NCBI GenBank assembly: GCA_021202335.1 | Contig: JAJQDE010000040.1 | Span: forward strand, 22,441 to 86,440 | Direction of reading: 5' to 3' | Source of the DNA: Lachnospiraceae bacterium | GTDB lineage: Bacteria; Bacillota; Clostridia; Lachnospirales; Lachnospiraceae | Length of the DNA stretch: 64,000 bases | Shown here: one piece after another, positions 60,003 through 64,000 of the stretch | Numbering within the stretch: the stretch's first letter is position 1 | Layout: each line of letters starts with the position of its first letter | The notes under the pieces: generated by a model | Told to the model about the DNA's origin: nothing | The model's input: the letters and a program-made list of their open reading frames with translations, nothing else | Databases searched by the model: none | Translations under genes and position numbers: made by a program

Positions 60003-61469
60003 ATGATAAAAAACGAAGCATTGGAAAGTATTTTGGAAACAATTGATTTAAGAAACGACGCGCCGGCAGAGGAACCGCTGCGCCAATATTATTTTATGAA
60101 AAAGGCGCGCGAAATAGTCAGCGACAAGAGCAGACGGCTCGGGCGGCGGCTGACGGCTGACGGAGAGACCTTCGGCTGCCAGATGAACGCAAAAGACAGC
60201 GAGAAGCTTATCGGCATATTGAAAAACATCGGATTTGAAATGATTGACAGCGAGGAGGCGGATCTTGTATTTTACAATACCTGCACCGTGCGCGACAATG
60301 CAAATCAGAGAGTGTACGGCAGGCTTGGGCTGATGCACAGCATGAAAAAGAAAAATCCGCATAAAAAAATAGCCCTTTGCGGCTGCATGATGCAGGAGCC
60401 GTCCGTGATAGAAAAGCTTCAAAAAAGCTATCCGTTTGTGGATTTGGTGTTCGGAACTCATAACATATACAAATTTGCGGAGCTTTTAGTTGCGATGTAC
60501 AGCTCGGACGGTATGATTATTGATATTTGGAAGGACACGGACAAAATCGTGGAGGATTTGCCCGCACAGCGCAAGTATTCCTTCAAATCGGGCGTGAATA
60601 TCATGTACGGCTGCAATAATTTCTGCAGCTATTGTATCGTTCCTTATGTGCGCGGACGCGAGAGAAGCCGCGACCCTACGGATATTTTGCGCGAAATTGA
60701 ACAGCTTGTGTCAGATGGCGTGGTGGAGGTCATGCTCTTGGGGCAAAATGTTAATTCTTACGGGAAAACCCTTGATACGCCGGTGAGCTTTGCGGAGCTT
60801 TTGCGCGAGGTGGAAAAAATCGAGGGCTTGGAGCGCATACGCTTCATGACGTCGCACCCAAAGGATTTGTCCGATGAGCTGATAGATGTCATGAAAAATT
60901 CAAAAAAAATCTGCCGCCATCTGCATCTGCCGCTTCAGGCAGGCTCAACTAAGATACTTACGGCGATGAACAGGCGTTACACAAAGGAGCAATACTTAGA
61001 GCTTGCGCACAAAATACGGCGTGAGATACCCGACATTTCACTCACGACGGACATAATCGTGGGATTCCCGGGGGAAACGGCGGCTGACGTTGACGAAACG
61101 ATTGAGGTTGTAAAGGAGGTAGAGTATGACAATGCCTTTACCTTTATATATTCAAAGCGCACGGGCACGCCGGCTGCCGCCATGCAAAATCCTGTAACGG
61201 ACGAGGAGATTAAGGAGAATTTTGACAGGCTCTTAAAGGCCGTGCAGGAAACGGCAAAAAAACGCGCAGGACGGCTTACCGGGCAAATACAAAGCGCGCT
61301 TGTCGAGGAAATAAACGAGCATGACAGCGCGCTTGTTTCAGGCAGGCTTTCCAACAATACCATTGTTCATTTCCCGGGAGATGCGTCGCTTATCGGAAAG
61401 CTTACAGACGTCAGGCTCAAGGAATCGCATGGATTTTATTATATTGGCGAAATTGAAACCGGAAACTGA
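60003..61469 (+). CDS. miaB: tRNA-2-methylthio-N6-isopentenyladenosine synthase MiaB
   Basis: MiaB adds a methylthio group to i6A37 of tRNA. The 488-residue enzyme has an N-terminal cluster (FGCQMNAKDSE, YNTCTVRDNA, CGCMMQ), a radical SAM cluster at C204, C208, C211 (YGCNNFCSYCIVPYVRGRE), the HLHLPLQAGS block and a C-terminal TRAM domain (VEEINEHDSALVSGRL). A 50-residue N-terminal extension precedes the first domain, usual in Firmicutes. SD AAGGGAG. Confidence 0.96.
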   Translation: MIKNEALESILETIDLRNDAPAEEPLRQYYFMKKAREIVSDKSRRLGRRLTADGETFGCQMNAKDSEKLIGILKNIGFEMIDSEEADLVFYNTCTVRDNANQRVYGRLGLMHSMKKKNPHKKIALCGCMMQEPSVIEKLQKSYPFVDLVFGTHNIYKFAELLVAMYSSDGMIIDIWKDTDKIVEDLPAQRKYSFKSGVNIMYGCNNFCSYCIVPYVRGRERSRDPTDILREIEQLVSDGVVEVMLLGQNVNSYGKTLDTPVSFAELLREVEKIEGLERIRFMTSHPKDLSDELIDVMKNSKKICRHLHLPLQAGSTKILTAMNRRYTKEQYLELAHKIRREIPDISLTTDIIVGFPGETAADVDETIEVVKEVEYDNAFTFIYSKRTGTPAAAMQNPVTDEEIKENFDRLLKAVQETAKKRAGRLTGQIQSALVEEINEHDSALVSGRLSNNTIVHFPGDASLIGKLTDVRLKESHGFYYIGEIETGN

Positions 61470-61502
61470 AAGTTCAAAGTAAAATCAGAATGGAGGATTA
61501 AC

Positions 61503-62276
61503 ATGAAAATTCAGGATTTTTGTGACATGACAAAATTTGAGGAGATTATGGCAAACTGGGCAAAGAGCACAGGTCTTGCAACAGTGGCAGTCGGGGACGA
61601 TGGAAATTACATAAGCGAGTGCTATAATTTTACGGACTTTTGTATTAAATATACAAGAGGCAGCGCGGAGGGCTGTAAGAGATGTGAGCAAAACGACAGG
61701 GAGGGAAAGGGCGTTTATAACTGCCATGCCGGGCTGGTTGACTTCGGCATTCCCATCACCTTGGACGACGGTACGGTGCTTGGGAGCGTAATCGGCGGAC
61801 AGGTTCTGCCGGAAAATCCGAATGAGGACAAATTCCGGGCAACTGCAAGGGAGCTTGGCATCAATGAGGACAAATATGTTGAGGCACTCAAAAAAGTAAA
61901 CGTAAAGACGAGAGAAGAAATAGAGGCGTCAGCAAACCTTTTGGGCGACGTTATCAACATGTTTGTGCGGGCAAGCTATGCGGAATATCACAGTAAGAAA
62001 ATTGTGGACGGCTTGAAAGACGGTATTCAGAAAGCTGCGGAGCAGATAACAATTGCAAATGAGAGCCGGAAGCAAATCGAGGCTTTCAGCAGCAGGCAGA
62101 AAATACTTGCCTTGAATGCGAGCATCGAGGCGGCAAGGGCAGGTGAGTCCGGAAAGGGCTTTGCGGTTGTGGCAACGGAAGTAACAAAGCTTGCCGAGGG
62201 TATGGCGGACACAAGCGTAAACATTAAGAATGCGCTGGAGGACGTTACACATACGATTATGAGCCTGAATAAATAA
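61503..62276 (+). CDS. Soluble PocR-domain chemoreceptor-like protein
   Basis: The 257-residue cytosolic protein has an N-terminal PocR sensory domain (about 5-150) with a cysteine set ([26 protein letters not shown]), which may bind a metal or ligand, then a short C-terminal coiled coil with the chemoreceptor tip [20 protein letters not shown] and [12 protein letters not shown]. It lacks membrane spans and a HAMP domain, and the signalling coil is only a few heptads. It could feed a chemosensory array or a related kinase. SD TGGAGGA. The chemotaxis pair at 7529-8802 is not adjacent. Confidence 0.82.
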   Translation: MKIQDFCDMTKFEEIMANWAKSTGLATVAVGDDGNYISECYNFTDFCIKYTRGSAEGCKRCEQNDREGKGVYNCHAGLVDFGIPITLDDGTVLGSVIGGQVLPENPNEDKFRATARELGINEDKYVEALKKVNVKTREEIEASANLLGDVINMFVRASYAEYHSKKIVDGLKDGIQKAAEQITIANESRKQIEAFSSRQKILALNASIEAARAGESGKGFAVVATEVTKLAEGMADTSVNIKNALEDVTHTIMSLNK

Positions 62277-62300
62277 TAAGATAAGAATTAAAATTTCCTA

Positions 62301-62329
62301 TTGCAATCTTCCTCCAATGGGTATATATT
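62301..62329 (+). promoter_or_regulatory. Promoter of the SulP gene
   Basis: TTGCAA at 62301-62306, a 17-base spacer, TATATT at 62324-62329; 63 bases before the start codon. Confidence 0.6.
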
Positions 62330-62392
62330 TAGTATGTTTGTCAAATTTTATATAAATTTAATATTTATTGATGAAGGAATGGGAGATAGCAT

Positions 62393-64000
62393 ATGGAAAA
62401 ATTAAAACCGAAGCTGTTCTCGGTGATGAAAAACTACACAAAGCAGCAGTTTATTAAGGACGTTATTGCGGGAATTATCGTGGCAGTCATAGCGCTGCCT
62501 TTATCGATAGCTCTTGCGCTTGCATCGGGCGTGGGACCCGAGCAGGGCATTTACACGGCAATCGTGGCGGGATTTTTGATTTCTTTTTTTGGAGGCTCGC
62601 GTGTGCAGATTGCCGGACCGACTGCGGCATTTGCAACAATTGTTGCAGGAATAGTGGCGCAGAGGGGTATGGACGGTCTTATTCTTGCAACAATACTTGC
62701 AGGAATTATTCTTATCATAATGGGATTTTTAAGGCTCGGCAATTTGATTAAATACATCCCTTATACAATCACTACCGGATTTACGGCAGGCATCGCGGTG
62801 ACAATTGTAATCGGACAATTGAAGGACTTTTTCGGGCTTACCTATCCTGATGGCACTGTCACCATTGAAACAATGGAAAAAACGGAAGCGTTTGTGAAAA
62901 ACATTGCCACAATCAACCCTCAGGCGGTAATCGTGGGACTTGTATGCCTTGCGGTTCTGATTTTATTCCCTTACATTAACAAGACAATTCCCGGCTCTCT
63001 CGTTGCCGTGATTGTGGGTATTTTGATGGTACGGCTTTTACATATGGATGTAAATACGATTGGAGATTTGTATGAAATCAGCAATAAGTTTCCAAGCCTT
63101 CATCTTCCGACATTCACGCTGAGCGATATCGGAGCAGTCCTTTCGGATGCGCTGACGATTGCAATTTTGGCGGCAATTGAGTCCCTGCTGTCATGCGTAG
63201 TGGCGGACAGTATGATTAACTCAAAGCACCGCTCCAACATGGAGCTGATCGCACAGGGCATCGGCAACGTCGGCTCCGCGCTTTTTGGCGGTATTCCCGC
63301 AACGGGAGCTATTGCAAGAACCGCCGCCAACATCAAAAACGGAGGACGCACCCCGATTGCCGGCATAGTCCATTCCCTTACGCTTGTACTGATACTCGTG
63401 GTGCTGATGCCATATGCGGCGCTTATCCCAATGCCGTGCATCGCGGCAATCCTGTTTATGGTCGCATACAATATGTGCGGCTGGCGTACATTTGTGAACC
63501 TGTGCAAATCATCGCCAAAGAGTGACATTATCGTTCTTGTCACCACCTTCGTACTTACGGTTGTATTTGATTTGGTGGCGGCGATTGAGGTTGGAATTTT
63601 GCTTGCGGCAATTCTCTTTATGAAGCGGAGGAGCGAGGTGACGGAGGTCGAGGGCTGGCGCTACATCGATGATGAGGATGACCCCGACAGTATCTCGCTG
63701 CGTGAGGTTCCCGCACACACGCTTGTGTATGAAATTTCGGGACCCATGTTTTTTGCGGCTGCGGATAAAATCCTAAAAATTTCGGTGAACAGCGACACAA
63801 AATTCCTTATTTTCAGGATGAGGAGCGTAAACGCCATCGACGCGACGGCAATGCATTCGTTAGAGCAGCTTTATGAGAGCTATGATAAGAAAAACATTCA
63901 GATTATTCTTTCTCATGTGAATGAGCAGCCGATGACAGTCATGGAGAAATCGGGCTTTGTGAAAAAGATAGGCAGCGAAAATTTCTGTACGCACATTGAT
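62393..64000 (+). CDS. SulP family anion transporter (partial, runs off the window)
   Basis: The first 536 codons are present; the stop is beyond base 64000. The start MEKLKPKLFSVMKNYTKQQF is followed by a SulP core: IVAVIALPLSIALALASG, GPEQGIYTAIVAGFL, VQIAGPTAAFATI, then IGNVGSALFGGIPATGAIAR and about ten or more membrane spans. A cytosolic STAS domain begins near residue 445 (LVYEISGPMFFAAADKI, VNAIDATAMHSLEQLY). Substrate could be sulfate, bicarbonate or another anion; not determinable here. SD GGGAGATAGC. Confidence 0.9.
   Translation, partial: MEKLKPKLFSVMKNYTKQQFIKDVIAGIIVAVIALPLSIALALASGVGPEQGIYTAIVAGFLISFFGGSRVQIAGPTAAFATIVAGIVAQRGMDGLILATILAGIILIIMGFLRLGNLIKYIPYTITTGFTAGIAVTIVIGQLKDFFGLTYPDGTVTIETMEKTEAFVKNIATINPQAVIVGLVCLAVLILFPYINKTIPGSLVAVIVGILMVRLLHMDVNTIGDLYEISNKFPSLHLPTFTLSDIGAVLSDALTIAILAAIESLLSCVVADSMINSKHRSNMELIAQGIGNVGSALFGGIPATGAIARTAANIKNGGRTPIAGIVHSLTLVLILVVLMPYAALIPMPCIAAILFMVAYNMCGWRTFVNLCKSSPKSDIIVLVTTFVLTVVFDLVAAIEVGILLAAILFMKRRSEVTEVEGWRYIDDEDDPDSISLREVPAHTLVYEISGPMFFAAADKILKISVNSDTKFLIFRMRSVNAIDATAMHSLEQLYESYDKKNIQIILSHVNEQPMTVMEKSGFVKKIGSENFCTHID

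Overview
The window reads as chromosomal backbone of an anaerobic, endospore-forming member of the Clostridia, most likely a Lachnospiraceae-type bacterium. The evidence is a strictly anaerobic ribonucleotide reductase pair (nrdD-nrdG), sporulation genes (gerW, ylbJ-like, spoIVA, cotJA-JB-JC, a GerA-family germination gene), SD-led genes on both strands, a T-box tyrosyl-tRNA synthetase leader, and gene orders typical of Firmicutes (ruvA-ruvB; rsmD-coaD-ylbJ; radical SAM DUF512-der-plsY-gpsA...spoIVA). No phage, transposase, plasmid, CRISPR, rRNA or tRNA gene was found. The species was not identified.

Layout. 1-251: end of ilvC. 372-7417: ruvA, ruvB, zapA, a U32 protein and a SEDS-transpeptidase fusion. 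7529-11266: a CheX-like/CheY pair, NUDIX, a DUF2953-gerW pair and small proteins. 11337-17536: a coiled-coil/J-domain protein, rpmB (reverse), yloU, fakA, recG, degV. 17580-25134: pta (reverse), then a type IIA topoisomerase pair, rsmD, coaD and a coiled-coil protein. 25305-33218: ylbJ (reverse), rsuA-type pseudouridine synthase, FlhB-like C-domain protein, yraN, pgeF, ABC exporter, thioesterase, hisI, T-box and tyrS. 33325-36033: diverged prs, anti-sigma and a broken ECF sigma gene, all reverse. 36218-44384: DUF512 radical SAM, der, plsY, gpsA, AAA ATPase, VWA protein, spoIVA. 44614-51144: cdd, membrane MutS-like, rnhA, a small membrane protein, nrdD, nrdG, dut. 51223-53830: cotJCBA (reverse) and a GerA protein. 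53934-59984: CotH kinase, VTC polymerase, DUF4956, folate cyclo-ligase, proA, secreted protein. 60003-64000: miaB, a soluble PocR/chemoreceptor-like protein and a SulP transporter running off the edge.

The most informative anomalies are these. (1) spoIVA has an in-frame TAA at codon 433, followed in the same frame by the conserved 67-residue C-terminus and a terminator: a single-base lesion, a true truncation or a sequencing error. (2) An ECF sigma gene is frameshifted, and its sigma/anti-sigma cassette sits between two 38-bp direct repeats. Each repeat holds a complete reverse-strand promoter (TTGACG-17-TATAAA), so the prs promoter appears to have been duplicated around the cassette. (3) A SEDS glycosyltransferase and a class B-like transpeptidase are fused in one polypeptide. 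(4) At least six families of short palindromic repeats occupy intergenic gaps; several end in the Shine-Dalgarno of the next gene, and some are combined like tiles. (5) A CotH kinase, VTC polyphosphate polymerase and DUF4956 membrane protein form an operon behind a vegetative-type promoter.

All functional assignments come from reading translated sequence and motifs; no database search was run.
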